NCBI RefSeq assembly: GCF_000243235.1
Contig: NZ_JH594606.1
Coordinates: 2,600,572-2,664,571, forward strand
DNA length: 64,000 nucleotides
Direction: 5' to 3'
Origin: Gillisia limnaea DSM 15749
Lineage (GTDB): Bacteria > Bacteroidota > Bacteroidia > Flavobacteriales > Flavobacteriaceae
A program made the position numbers and the translations under genes. The stretch's first letter is position 1. Every line of letters starts with the position of its first letter. Shown here piece after piece: positions 38,159-47,206 of the stretch. The notes below the pieces were generated by a model. That model saw only the letters and a program-made list of their open reading frames with translations, was not told where the DNA came from and ran no database searches.

Positions 38159-38538
38159 CTTGATTCTGGTTTTTTATAATGAAGAAACATATTTATCCAG
38201 ATATTTCTTGAAAGCCTGATTATAACAGGCATAAAAACCACCAGTGTACCAGTAATTGCAATGAAAGTAGTCATAGGTCCCCCTCCAAATAAAAAATAAG
38301 TAATAATAAAAGCTGCCACGGCAAATGCAATTCCAAGAGCATAGCTCACATACATGGCTCCAAAGAAAAAGGAGGGTTCTATCTTATATTTGGTTTCGCA
38401 ATTGGAACAACGTTCGTGCATCTGGAAAATTTTGGTCATTTTATAAGGGTTGGATTCCTTATACATACTTTCTTCCTGACAAACCGGACAGGTCCCTGTA
38501 AAAATGCTGTATAACTTGGAACCCTTTAAGAAACTCAT
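38131..38538 (-). CDS. DUF983 family membrane protein
   Basis: The 135-residue protein has an N-terminal cysteine ribbon with CPVC (Cys17, Cys20) and CSNC (Cys44, Cys47), followed by two membrane helices (about 58-82 and 87-107). This layout is DUF983, whose function is unknown. Its last nine codons (RTSGQAHEV) and stop are encoded by the palindromic repeat at 38134-38158, so the native C-terminus may have been replaced. It is divergent from the ABC-F gene. Confidence 0.82.
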   Translation of the reverse strand: MSFLKGSKLYSIFTGTCPVCQEESMYKESNPYKMTKIFQMHERCSNCETKYKIEPSFFFGAMYVSYALGIAFAVAAFIITYFLFGGGPMTTFIAITGTLVVFMPVIIRLSRNIWINMFLHYKKPESRTSGQAHEV

Positions 38539-38596
38539 TTCTATTTTTTTAGCATCACAAAAATAGGCATCTTTGCAAAAATATTATAACAATACA

Positions 38597-40510
38597 ATGC
38601 TTAACATTCATAATTTATCTATCTCCTTCGGCGGAGAGACTTTGTTTGACGAAATCACCTTTAGATTGGGTGCGGGAGACCGTGTAGGCCTTATTGGTAA
38701 GAACGGAGCCGGGAAATCCACGATGCTTAAAATACTTTCTGGAGAACAGGAAGCAAACACCGGCCAGATAGCCAAAGATAAGGAACTTAAAATAGGATTT
38801 TTAAAACAGGATATAGATTTCATACAGGGAAGAACTGTTCAGGAAGAGGCTCAACAGGCTTTTGAAGAGATAAAAGCCATCGAGAAAAAAATGGAATTTA
38901 TCAATGAACAACTCACTACCAGAACCGATTACGAAAGTGAGGCGTATATGGATCTCATTCATGACCTTAGCGAAATTACCCACCAGTATGAAATTATTGG
39001 AGGATATAATTATCAGGGGGAAACTGAAAAGGTTTTAACCGGACTTGGTTTTGAAAGAAATACCTTCGATAAGCTTACGGAAACTTTTTCCGGAGGATGG
39101 AGAATGCGTATTGAACTCGCGAAACTACTTTTACAGAGCAATGATATCTTGTTGCTGGATGAGCCAACAAACCACCTGGATATTGAATCTATCATCTGGC
39201 TGGAATCATTTCTTACCAATTACCCGGGATGCGTGATTATTGTTTCTCACGATAAAATGTTTCTGGATAATGTCACCAACAGGACGATCGAGATCTCTTT
39301 AGGTCAAATTTACGATTATAAAAAATCCTACTCAAAATACCTTGTGCTTCGTGAAGAATTGAGAACGCAGCAGCTTGCTTCTCAAAAAAATCAGGAAAAA
39401 CAAATTGAGCAAACTGAAAAACTGATAGAGAAATTCAGGGCCAAAGCTTCCAAAGCTTCTATGGCACAGTCGCTAATTAAAAAACTTGATAAAATAGACA
39501 GGATTGAAGTAGATGAGGATGATAATGCGGTGATGAATGTTAGGTTCCCAATTTCTATTCAACCTGGAAAAATTATTATTGAGGGGGAAAATATAGGAAA
39601 AACTTACGGTGAACTTAATGTTCTTGAAAATATTGATCTTTTGATAGAACGAGGGAGCAAGATCGCGTTTGTAGGGCAGAACGGACAGGGAAAATCTACA
39701 CTGGCTAAGATCATGGTCGATGAAATTTCCCATACCGGAAAAATGAAGCTGGGACATAATGTTCAAATAGGTTATTTCGCACAAAACCAGGCAGAATATC
39801 TGGATGGTGACAAAACTGTATTGGATATTATGATAGATGCTGCTACAGAAAAAACCCGTAGCAAAGTAAGGGATATGTTGGGTTCATTTTTGTTTAGAGG
39901 GGATGAGGTCAGTAAAAAGGTAAAAGTGCTCTCTGGTGGTGAAAGAAACCGTTTGGCGCTTTGTAAGCTTTTGCTTCAGCCGTTCAATGTGCTTATTATG
40001 GATGAGCCAACCAACCACTTGGACATAAAATCCAAAAACGTACTAAAGGAAGCACTTAAAACCTTTGAAGGAACGTTGATCCTGGTTTCTCATGACAGGG
40101 ATTTCCTTCAGAATCTTACCTCGACGGTTTATGAGTTTAAAAACAAAAAAATAAGGGAGTATCTGGGAGATATAGATTATTATCTCGAGCAGCGAAATGT
40201 GGAGAACATGAGAGCTATCGAGAAAAGGGATAAAGTTGCGAAAGAGGATAATAGAAATTCTGACAATAAGCAAGCTTATAACGATCAAAAGAAATCTAAA
40301 TCTTTAAACAATAAGCTAAGTAATACAGAGGCTAAGATTGGGAAGCTGGAAAAGGAATTGAAAGAGAAAGACCTTGAAATGGCCCAAAATTATGACAAAG
40401 CCATTGCCAAACCCCATTTTTTGGAAAATTATAAGAAGAAGAAAAAAGAGTTGGAACATCTAATGAAATCCTGGGAAGTTTTGCAGGAAGAATTGGAAAC
40501 TATGAATTAG
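38597..40510 (+). CDS. ABC-F family ATP-binding cassette protein
   Basis: ABC-F proteins are soluble twin ATPases that act on the ribosome. Some relieve stalling, others give antibiotic protection. First Walker A is at residues 34-42 (GKNGAGKST) with the FSGGWRMR signature. A linker of about 80 residues is rich in Lys/Gln, then comes the second Walker A (GQNGQGKST, about 359-367) and LSGGERNRL. A C-terminal coiled coil follows (from about 550). There are no membrane segments. The ATG at 38597 is preferred to a TTG at 38573. Length and tail suggest the Uup/EttA-like housekeeping branch rather than a resistance factor. Confidence 0.9.
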   Translation: MLNIHNLSISFGGETLFDEITFRLGAGDRVGLIGKNGAGKSTMLKILSGEQEANTGQIAKDKELKIGFLKQDIDFIQGRTVQEEAQQAFEEIKAIEKKMEFINEQLTTRTDYESEAYMDLIHDLSEITHQYEIIGGYNYQGETEKVLTGLGFERNTFDKLTETFSGGWRMRIELAKLLLQSNDILLLDEPTNHLDIESIIWLESFLTNYPGCVIIVSHDKMFLDNVTNRTIEISLGQIYDYKKSYSKYLVLREELRTQQLASQKNQEKQIEQTEKLIEKFRAKASKASMAQSLIKKLDKIDRIEVDEDDNAVMNVRFPISIQPGKIIIEGENIGKTYGELNVLENIDLLIERGSKIAFVGQNGQGKSTLAKIMVDEISHTGKMKLGHNVQIGYFAQNQAEYLDGDKTVLDIMIDAATEKTRSKVRDMLGSFLFRGDEVSKKVKVLSGGERNRLALCKLLLQPFNVLIMDEPTNHLDIKSKNVLKEALKTFEGTLILVSHDRDFLQNLTSTVYEFKNKKIREYLGDIDYYLEQRNVENMRAIEKRDKVAKEDNRNSDNKQAYNDQKKSKSLNNKLSNTEAKIGKLEKELKEKDLEMAQNYDKAIAKPHFLENYKKKKKELEHLMKSWEVLQEELETMN

Positions 40511-40591
40511 GTAGCTATTTGTTTATTTTTAACCTTTGTTGATTAAACGTTTCCTATTTTTAGAAGTCTAAAGTTTAATTAAAAACAATAC

Positions 40592-41728
40592 ATGCGTAAA
40601 ATAATTCTTTCCCTTCTGGGGTTACTGCTTATCATAGCGGCCGTTTTTGGGGCCAGGGCAATTATTAACAGCAATACAATAGAACGTCCACCATTGCAAA
40701 AAATAGTGAAAACGGTTTTTGTTGATACCGTGCTCAATAGGGAAGTTCCTATAATTATACCTGCAAATGGAACCGTAACCGCTCTTGGTAAAACCGAATT
40801 ATTTTCAGAAGTAGAAGGAGTTTTTAGAAGCAGCAGTAAAGAATTCAGGCCTGGACAAACCTATCAAAGAGGGCAGGTATTATTGAATATAGACGCTTCA
40901 GAATTTGCAGCCAATGTGCGCTCTGCCCGAAGTGAATTATACAACTCCATCACAGCCATCATGCCCGATCTTCGGCTGGATTATCCAGAGCTCTATCCAA
41001 AATGGGAGCGTTATCTCAATAATTTTGATGTAAATAAAAATCTCTCTGCGCTGCCCGAAACGGCTTCAAACCAGGAAAAGTATTTTATCTCGGGAAGAGG
41101 GATCGTATCCAGCTATTACAATATTAAGAACCTGGAGGCAAGGCTTAACAAATTTACCATTATAGCACCTTATACCGGAGTGTTGACAGAGGCTTTGGTC
41201 ACCCGGGGATCTCTTATTCGCCCGGGCCAAAAACTGGGGGAATTCATTGATCCTACAGAATTTGAACTGGAAGTGGCCATTACAAAATCCTTTAGTGACC
41301 TCCTTAAAATTGGAGAAAAAGTAAAGTTGGCAAATCTGGAAGGCTCCCAGGCTTACGAAGGCGAGGTAAGCAGAATTAATAGCAGAATAGACCAGGAATC
41401 TCAATCTATACAGGTATTTATAAAAATTGAAGATGAACGGGTGAAGGAAGGAATGTATCTTGAAGCCAATCTCAATGCCGGTATAATAGAAGAGGCTATT
41501 GAAATTCCCCGGGAATTACTGGTAGATCAAAACCGGGTATACGTGGTGCGGGACAATGTACTGCAACTTGTAGAGATAGAGCCGGTGTATTTTTCATCAG
41601 AAAAAGTAGTGATAAAAGGCCTGGAAAACGGTGTCAAATTGATCTCTGCTCCTGTTCCCGGAGCATTTACAGGAATGCCTGTAGAAATAAGCCAGGTTCC
41701 CAACCCCGTTAAAAACCGGCAAAATTGA
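40592..41728 (+). CDS. RND efflux periplasmic adaptor (membrane-fusion protein)
   Basis: The 378-residue protein has one N-terminal membrane anchor (about 4-25), a lipoyl/barrel-sandwich half (GTVTALGKTELFSEVEGVF), a helical hairpin, the second half (KFTIIAPYTGVLTEALVTRGSLIRPGQKLGEF) and beta-barrel and membrane-proximal domains. It links the inner-membrane pump to the outer-membrane channel. The helical hairpin is short. The stop overlaps the TTG start of the permease. Together with the next two genes it forms one tripartite pump operon. Confidence 0.92.
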   Translation: MRKIILSLLGLLLIIAAVFGARAIINSNTIERPPLQKIVKTVFVDTVLNREVPIIIPANGTVTALGKTELFSEVEGVFRSSSKEFRPGQTYQRGQVLLNIDASEFAANVRSARSELYNSITAIMPDLRLDYPELYPKWERYLNNFDVNKNLSALPETASNQEKYFISGRGIVSSYYNIKNLEARLNKFTIIAPYTGVLTEALVTRGSLIRPGQKLGEFIDPTEFELEVAITKSFSDLLKIGEKVKLANLEGSQAYEGEVSRINSRIDQESQSIQVFIKIEDERVKEGMYLEANLNAGIIEEAIEIPRELLVDQNRVYVVRDNVLQLVEIEPVYFSSEKVVIKGLENGVKLISAPVPGAFTGMPVEISQVPNPVKNRQN

Positions 41729-44700
41729 GAAAATTAATTAGTTACTTCATAAAATACGAGGTTGCGGTAAACGTAGTGATCTTTGCCTTTGTGATCTTTG
41801 GGATCGTGGGGATCATGAATATGAAATCTTCTTTTTTTCCGCTGGAAGAATCCAAGATCATAAATATCAATGTAGCCTATCCCGGTTCTTCTCCTGAAGA
41901 GATCGAGGAAGGGATCATTCTTAAAATTGAAGACAACCTCAAGGGGTTGATAGGGATTGACCGCGTAACTTCAGTAGCCAGGGAAAGTGGAGGCTCTATT
42001 ACGGTAGAAATTGAACGAGGGGAAAATATTGATGTGATCCTTGCCGAGGTTAAAAATGCCGTTGACAGGGTGCCCAATTTTCCAACGGGCATGGAACCCC
42101 TGGTTGTGGCCAAGCAGGAAAATGTGCGTTCTACCATTACTTTTGCTATTAGCGGAAAAGGAATAGGCCTTTCTACTCTCAAGCAAATAAGCCAGCAAAT
42201 AGAAAATGATCTCAGGGCGCTGGATGGGATCTCTCAAATTGAGATCTCTGGTTTTCCTGAAGAAGAAATAGAGATCGCCGTACGCCAGGATGATCTTCTC
42301 GCGTACAATCTCACATTTGAAGATGTTGCTGCCACAGTTGCCAATGCAAATATATTAAGCACGGGTGGAACTATAAAGACCTATGCTGAAGATTATTTGA
42401 TAAGGGCAAACAACCGCGCGTATTATGCCGATGCCTTAAATGATCTCGTCGTTCGTGCCAATCCTTCCGGCCAAACTATTCGCCTAAGTGATGTAGCCGT
42501 AGTACGGGACAGGTTCTCTGAAACTCCCAATGCATTGTATTTTGACGGAGATATGGCCGTGAATATGCAAATAAGCAATACAAATAATGAAGACCTTCTA
42601 TCTACGGCAGAAAAGATCAATACTTATGTAGAAGAATTCAATGAGAAGAATACCAACCTGCAACTAGCTGTTGTAAGCGATTCATCCATTTCTTTAAATC
42701 AGCGTACACAGTTGCTGGTGGAAAACGGAATTATAGGGATGTTATTGGTGTTGTTTTTCCTTTCCTTCTTTCTCAACACCAGGCTCGCATTTTGGGTAGC
42801 TTTTGGTTTACCGGTCGCATTCTTAGGGATGTTTATTTTTGCCGCTCAATTTGGAGTAACCATCAACGTGCTTTCTCTTTTTGGGATGATTATCGTAATT
42901 GGGATCCTGGTAGATGACGGGATCGTGATCTCAGAAAATATCTATCAGCATTATGAACAGGGGAAGAATCCCGTTCAGGCTGCTCTTGAAGGGACCATGG
43001 AAGTGGTTCCTCCGGTAATCTCAGCTATTATTACTACCGTTCTGGCCTTTGGGACCTTCTTGTTCCTGGACAGCCGGATAGGGGAGTATTTTGCTGAAGT
43101 TTCTACCGTGGTTATTTTAACTTTGATGGTCTCCCTTGTAGAAGCATTTATCATTCTTCCTGCGCACATTGCCCATTCCAAGGCACTGGTGCGTCAAAAA
43201 GATCTTCCTAAAAAGAAGCGGAAGATCGATAAAGTATTTGAAACCTTGCGGGGCTTCAACAGGACCGGAGACAAGATCATGGTCTATTTAAGGGACAAAA
43301 CCTACAGCCCTGTGCTAAGGCGGGCAATTAATCAACCGGTACTTAGTTTTTCTATCCTGGCCGTGCTCCTCATCCTTACCATAGGGGCTATAGGTGGGGG
43401 ATGGATACGCGTGACCTTATTCCCCAGTATTGCCAGTGACCAGGTTTCAATAGACTTGTTAATGGCTGAAGGTACAAACCCTGCAAAGACAGATTCCATA
43501 ATTACCCTGGTTGAAGAAGCTGCCTGGAGAGTCAATGAAGATTTTACCTCCCGGCAAACCGGAAATTTACCTGTAGTAGAGAATATCATTAGACGGGTGG
43601 GGCCTGGTAATAATAAAGCTTCCCTAAGAGTAAATCTATTGCCCGGGGAAGAAAGAGATTTTGGTTCCCCCGAAATTACCAACGCTATTAGAGAAGAAGT
43701 AGGGCCCGTATTCGGGGTTGAAAGCCTCACTTTTGGTTCAGGAGGAAATTTTGGAGGAAGTCCGGTTTCTGTTTCTTTACTGGGAAACAATATCTCTGAA
43801 CTAGAGGCTGCGAAAGAAGAATTGAAAGTGATCTTTGAAAACAACTCTTTATTAAAAGATGTTACAGATAATGATCCAAAGGGGATAAAAGAAATCGATA
43901 TTAAATTGAGACAAAATGCCTACGCACTTGGACTAGACCTTAATGCAGTAATGCGCCAGGTGCGAAATGCCTTTTTTGGTACCCAGGCCCAACGCTTCCA
44001 GCGTGGGCAGGATGAAGTTCGTGTATGGGTGCGGTATGATCTTGCAAACAGGTCATCCATCACCAATTTGGACGACTTCCGGGTGGTAACCCCAAGCGGG
44101 AACCGTGTCCCCTTCAGGGAAATTGCTTCTTACGAGATTGTTCGCGGTACAGAATCTATAAGCCATCTTGATGGAAAACGCGAGATAAGGGTAAGTGCAG
44201 ATATGGAAGATCCCAATGGAAGTGCTACAGATATTCTTTTTGATATTCAGGAGAACGTGATGCCACAAATCTTGAATAGGTATTCTTCACTTTCCGTTTC
44301 TTATGAAGGCCAGAATCGGGAAGGGGATAAGTTGATCAATTCAGCAAAAAAGGTTTTGCCAATCGTACTGTTTCTTATTTATGCCACAATAGCCTTCACC
44401 TTTAGAAGTTACAGTCAGCCGTTGTTGCTTATGCTTATGATCCCGTTTAGTGTGATAGGTGTGGCCTGGGGACATTGGTTCCACGGCTTCCCCATTAATT
44501 TTTTATCTGCCCTGGGCATTATTGCCTTGATAGGTATTATGGTAAATGACGGGCTGGTGTTTATAGGTAAGTTTAACAACCTTTTAGTGGGGGGAATGAA
44601 GTTTGACAATGCGCTTTACGAAGCCGGAAGGTCGAGATTCAGGGCTATATTTTTAACTTCCATTACAACCATTGCGGGGCTTGCCCCTTTATTACTTGAG

Positions 44701-44928
44701 AAAAGCAGGCAGGCCCAGTTCCTTAAACCAATGGCCATCTCTATAGCCTATGGAATTGGTATAGCTACGGTATTGACCCTGTTGTTGCTTCCTCTTTTTC
44801 TATCACTTAGCAATTCTCTCAAAGTTGGAACTTCCTGGTTGGCTTCCGGAAAAAGGGTTGAAAAAGAATCGGTAGAACGAGCAATTAAAGAACAAAAAGA
44901 AAAAGAGGCCCATGCAGATAATACATAA
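41725..44928 (+). CDS. RND efflux permease (AcrB/HAE family)
   Basis: The 1067-residue inner-membrane pump uses the proton gradient to export substrates captured in the periplasm. It has the duplicated architecture of one membrane helix, a periplasmic porter loop and five helices, twice. The charged TM4 motif GILVDDGIVISENIY (about residues 393-407) carries the proton-relay aspartates, and GIMVNDGLVFIGKFN is its counterpart in the second half. The start is a TTG (41725) overlapping the adaptor's stop, which suggests translational coupling. Substrate unknown. Confidence 0.94.
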   Translation: MRKLISYFIKYEVAVNVVIFAFVIFGIVGIMNMKSSFFPLEESKIININVAYPGSSPEEIEEGIILKIEDNLKGLIGIDRVTSVARESGGSITVEIERGENIDVILAEVKNAVDRVPNFPTGMEPLVVAKQENVRSTITFAISGKGIGLSTLKQISQQIENDLRALDGISQIEISGFPEEEIEIAVRQDDLLAYNLTFEDVAATVANANILSTGGTIKTYAEDYLIRANNRAYYADALNDLVVRANPSGQTIRLSDVAVVRDRFSETPNALYFDGDMAVNMQISNTNNEDLLSTAEKINTYVEEFNEKNTNLQLAVVSDSSISLNQRTQLLVENGIIGMLLVLFFLSFFLNTRLAFWVAFGLPVAFLGMFIFAAQFGVTINVLSLFGMIIVIGILVDDGIVISENIYQHYEQGKNPVQAALEGTMEVVPPVISAIITTVLAFGTFLFLDSRIGEYFAEVSTVVILTLMVSLVEAFIILPAHIAHSKALVRQKDLPKKKRKIDKVFETLRGFNRTGDKIMVYLRDKTYSPVLRRAINQPVLSFSILAVLLILTIGAIGGGWIRVTLFPSIASDQVSIDLLMAEGTNPAKTDSIITLVEEAAWRVNEDFTSRQTGNLPVVENIIRRVGPGNNKASLRVNLLPGEERDFGSPEITNAIREEVGPVFGVESLTFGSGGNFGGSPVSVSLLGNNISELEAAKEELKVIFENNSLLKDVTDNDPKGIKEIDIKLRQNAYALGLDLNAVMRQVRNAFFGTQAQRFQRGQDEVRVWVRYDLANRSSITNLDDFRVVTPSGNRVPFREIASYEIVRGTESISHLDGKREIRVSADMEDPNGSATDILFDIQENVMPQILNRYSSLSVSYEGQNREGDKLINSAKKVLPIVLFLIYATIAFTFRSYSQPLLLMLMIPFSVIGVAWGHWFHGFPINFLSALGIIALIGIMVNDGLVFIGKFNNLLVGGMKFDNALYEAGRSRFRAIFLTSITTIAGLAPLLLEKSRQAQFLKPMAISIAYGIGIATVLTLLLLPLFLSLSNSLKVGTSWLASGKRVEKESVERAIKEQKEKEAHADNT

Positions 44929-46240
44929 ATCCTTTCTTTTCCTTTTCCTTATTTACGTGGGAGGTAGCTATGCACAAACTAGTGTTATTAGTAAAGAGGA
45001 AGCAATCGTTAAAACTCTTGAAAACAATTACGGAATAAAGGTTTCTCAAAATAATGTCGAGATCGCCGATAATAATCGGAATATTTTAAATTCGGGATAT
45101 TTGCCTTCTTTAAGTGGAATAGCTGGTTTAAATTACAATATTGAAGATATCAATGCCACTTTACAAGGAGGAGATGAAAGAGAAATTGAAGGGGCTAAAA
45201 CAAACCGGTATAATGCCTCTATAAACCTTAATTATACCTTGTTTGACGGATTGGGAAGATGGTATAACTTTAAACAACTTAAGGAACAGTATAATCTCAC
45301 AACCCTGGATGCAAGGGAAACCATTGAAAATACAATCCTGCAATTACTAACGGTCTATTTTGAGGTGGCGCGGCTTACAGAAAATGTAGATGTACTGGAA
45401 GAAACGCTTGAAATTTCCAGAGACCGGATAATCCGGGCGCAGTATCAATTCGAATTTGGACAAAGCAACAGGCTTGCCATATTAAATGCAGAGGTTGATG
45501 TTAATAATGACAGTATTAATCTTTTAAACGTTCAGCAGCAATTGGATAACGCCAGGCGGGATCTCAACGTAATCGTCAATGATCAGGAAATTCCTTTGGA
45601 TGCATTTCTGGTAGATACTACCGTGGCTTTTATACCTAAGCTACAACTGGAATCCTATCTTTCAGAAGCAAAAATGAACAATGTTTCCCTCCTTCGTGCA
45701 GAAAGTACGATCTCAATTTCAGAATATGCTTTGAAAGTAAGTAAATCCGGATATTTGCCTACTGTAGGTCTTAACGGTTCGTATGGATGGAATACAGCAA
45801 GCTTGCCAGCGACTTCCTTTGTACAAACGAGCACGACCTTAGGATATGCAGCAGGATTAAGTTTGACCTGGGATCTTTTTGATGGAGGTGCTACAATTAC
45901 CAACATAAGAAATTCTAAGGTGAGGCTTGAAAACGAGGAATATATTAAAAAGCAGATCATTCTCGAGGTGAACAGAGATATCGCAAATGCTTTGGGGAAT
46001 TATGAAAACAAGCGCTATATCTTTGAAGTACAGGAGAATAATGTGATAACCAATCAAAATAACTTTGAACGCACAGAGGAGCAGTTTAAAATAGGACAAA
46101 TAACTTCCATAGAATTCCGGCAGGCACAAATCAATTTACTCAATGCCAGAACCAGTAAAAATCTCGCGAAGTACGATGCGAAATTAGCCGAAATACAATT
46201 GCTGCAGCTCACAGGTCAACTTCTTAACGTTGAATTTTAA
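44912..46240 (+). CDS. TolC family outer-membrane channel protein
   Basis: The 442-residue protein has a signal peptide (about residues 1-21) and two homologous halves of long helices typical of TolC: EAIVKTLENNYGIKVSQNNVEIADNN in the first, and AKMNNVSLLRAESTISISEYALKVSKSGYLP in the second. The ATG overlaps the permease gene by 17 bases. It completes the pump by giving an exit duct through the outer membrane. Confidence 0.93.
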   Translation: MQIIHKSFLFLFLIYVGGSYAQTSVISKEEAIVKTLENNYGIKVSQNNVEIADNNRNILNSGYLPSLSGIAGLNYNIEDINATLQGGDEREIEGAKTNRYNASINLNYTLFDGLGRWYNFKQLKEQYNLTTLDARETIENTILQLLTVYFEVARLTENVDVLEETLEISRDRIIRAQYQFEFGQSNRLAILNAEVDVNNDSINLLNVQQQLDNARRDLNVIVNDQEIPLDAFLVDTTVAFIPKLQLESYLSEAKMNNVSLLRAESTISISEYALKVSKSGYLPTVGLNGSYGWNTASLPATSFVQTSTTLGYAAGLSLTWDLFDGGATITNIRNSKVRLENEEYIKKQIILEVNRDIANALGNYENKRYIFEVQENNVITNQNNFERTEEQFKIGQITSIEFRQAQINLLNARTSKNLAKYDAKLAEIQLLQLTGQLLNVEF

Positions 46241-46273
46241 TAGGGAATTCTTAACCCCTTAATCTAAGTACAG

Positions 46274-46456
46274 ATGAATGAACATGTTTTCCAATGTCCT
46301 TATTGCTGGGAAGAAATTTCAATGCTTCTGGATGCATCGGTGAACTCACAAACTTATATTGAAGATTGCGAGGTTTGTTGTAATCCCATAGAGATTTTTG
46401 TCCGTTTTGAGGAAAATGAATTAATAGAATTTTCAGCAAACAGCATTGAGCAGTAA
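46274..46456 (+). CDS. CPXCG-motif cysteine-rich small protein
   Basis: The 60-residue protein carries CPYC (Cys8, Cys11) and CEVCC (Cys32, Cys35, Cys36), matching the widespread 'CPXCG motif-containing cysteine-rich protein' group (PF14255-like), and probably folds as a zinc ribbon. In this copy the motif reads CPYCW. Function unknown. It lies 33 bases after the efflux operon and may be read from it. Confidence 0.8.
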   Translation: MNEHVFQCPYCWEEISMLLDASVNSQTYIEDCEVCCNPIEIFVRFEENELIEFSANSIEQ

Positions 46457-46634
46457 TTTTTTTAATGCTGAATAATCTTTTTCAAGAGTTCAAAAAAATC
46501 CAAATTTATTTAGATGGATCGCCTAATATTTTGAAAATCAAAGCAGTGTTTGGAATCTAGATTTAGATGTATTTTTTCTAAGGTGGTTATAGCGGAATCC
46601 AACCGATGAATAAATTAATTTTTTAAAATTTTTC

Positions 46635-46665
46635 TTTGTAGAAGAGGAATTCTATTGTATATTTG
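46635..46665 (+). promoter_or_regulatory. Promoter of the initiator tRNA
   Basis: TTTG (46635-46638), 19 bases, then TATATTTG (46658-46665) is a near-ideal flavobacterial promoter. Transcription would start near 46672, leaving a ~68-base 5' leader to be processed. Confidence 0.78.
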
Positions 46666-46739
46666 CACTCCAATAACGAAGAAAGCTTTTAAGCGAGTAA
46701 AGTTATTTATAAACTTGACATTTTAGATTAAAGATATAT

Positions 46740-46812
<73 letters not shown>

Positions 46813-46823
46813 CTAGGAAAGAC

Positions 46824-46857
46824 AAGGCTTCACAGAAATGTGGAGCCTTTCTTGTTT
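46824..46857 (+). terminator. Terminator after tRNA-fMet
   Basis: AAGGCTTCACA / TGTGGAGCCTT (46824-46834 with 46839-46849, GAAA tetraloop, one G-T pair) is followed by a T-rich tract. Confidence 0.85.
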
Positions 46858-46863
46858 CTAATG

Positions 46864-46885
46864 GGTGCAGAATAGGTGCAGAATA
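46864..46885 (+). repeat. 11-base tandem repeat downstream of tRNA-fMet
   Basis: GGTGCAGAATA occurs twice in tandem, 52 bases past the tRNA end. Short direct repeats like this can be arm-type binding sites of tyrosine integrases next to tRNA attachment sites. No integrase gene or second copy of the tRNA 3' end was found in the window, so this is only a hint of a past event. Confidence 0.5.
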
Positions 46886-47089
46886 TGCTCATTTTCGTTG
46901 GGTAATATTGTTTAATCTCCTTTGAATTCTCTTGTTATTAAATTTTATGAATTTGGGTTATGAAATGCAGAAATCAAGGATATTACTTTTCTCTCAAAAA
47001 TAATTATAAGTAAGCAGGACCACTATCGTTTAAAAGGGCTTGTATTTTTAACTGTGGTTCTATGCGATGTCAAAAGATGAGTGGTTAAA
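46886..47089 (+). other. Intergenic region with no recognisable gene
   Basis: AT-rich DNA between the tandem repeat and a 33-codon ORF. I see no convincing ORF, hairpin or promoter of consensus type. Confidence 0.4.
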
Positions 47090-47191
47090 ATGCATTTATT
47101 AAATCTAGACCTTACTCAATTTCAAAAAAAGACCTTGATTACCTTTGGGGGACTTGTATTTATTACTATTATTGTGATTATCCATAAATAA
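47090..47191 (+). CDS. Possible 33-residue single-helix membrane protein
   Basis: An ATG frame of 34 codons encodes MHLLNLDLTQFQKKTLITFG followed by a strongly hydrophobic stretch (GLVFITIIVIIHK). This is consistent with one membrane helix with a charged cytoplasmic N-part. It ends 15 bases before the composite symporter gene, so it may be a small partner or a translated leader. Chance ORFs of this length are common in AT-rich DNA. Confidence 0.35.
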   Translation: MHLLNLDLTQFQKKTLITFGGLVFITIIVIIHK

Positions 47192-47206
47192 ATCGCGAAT
47201 TCTCAA

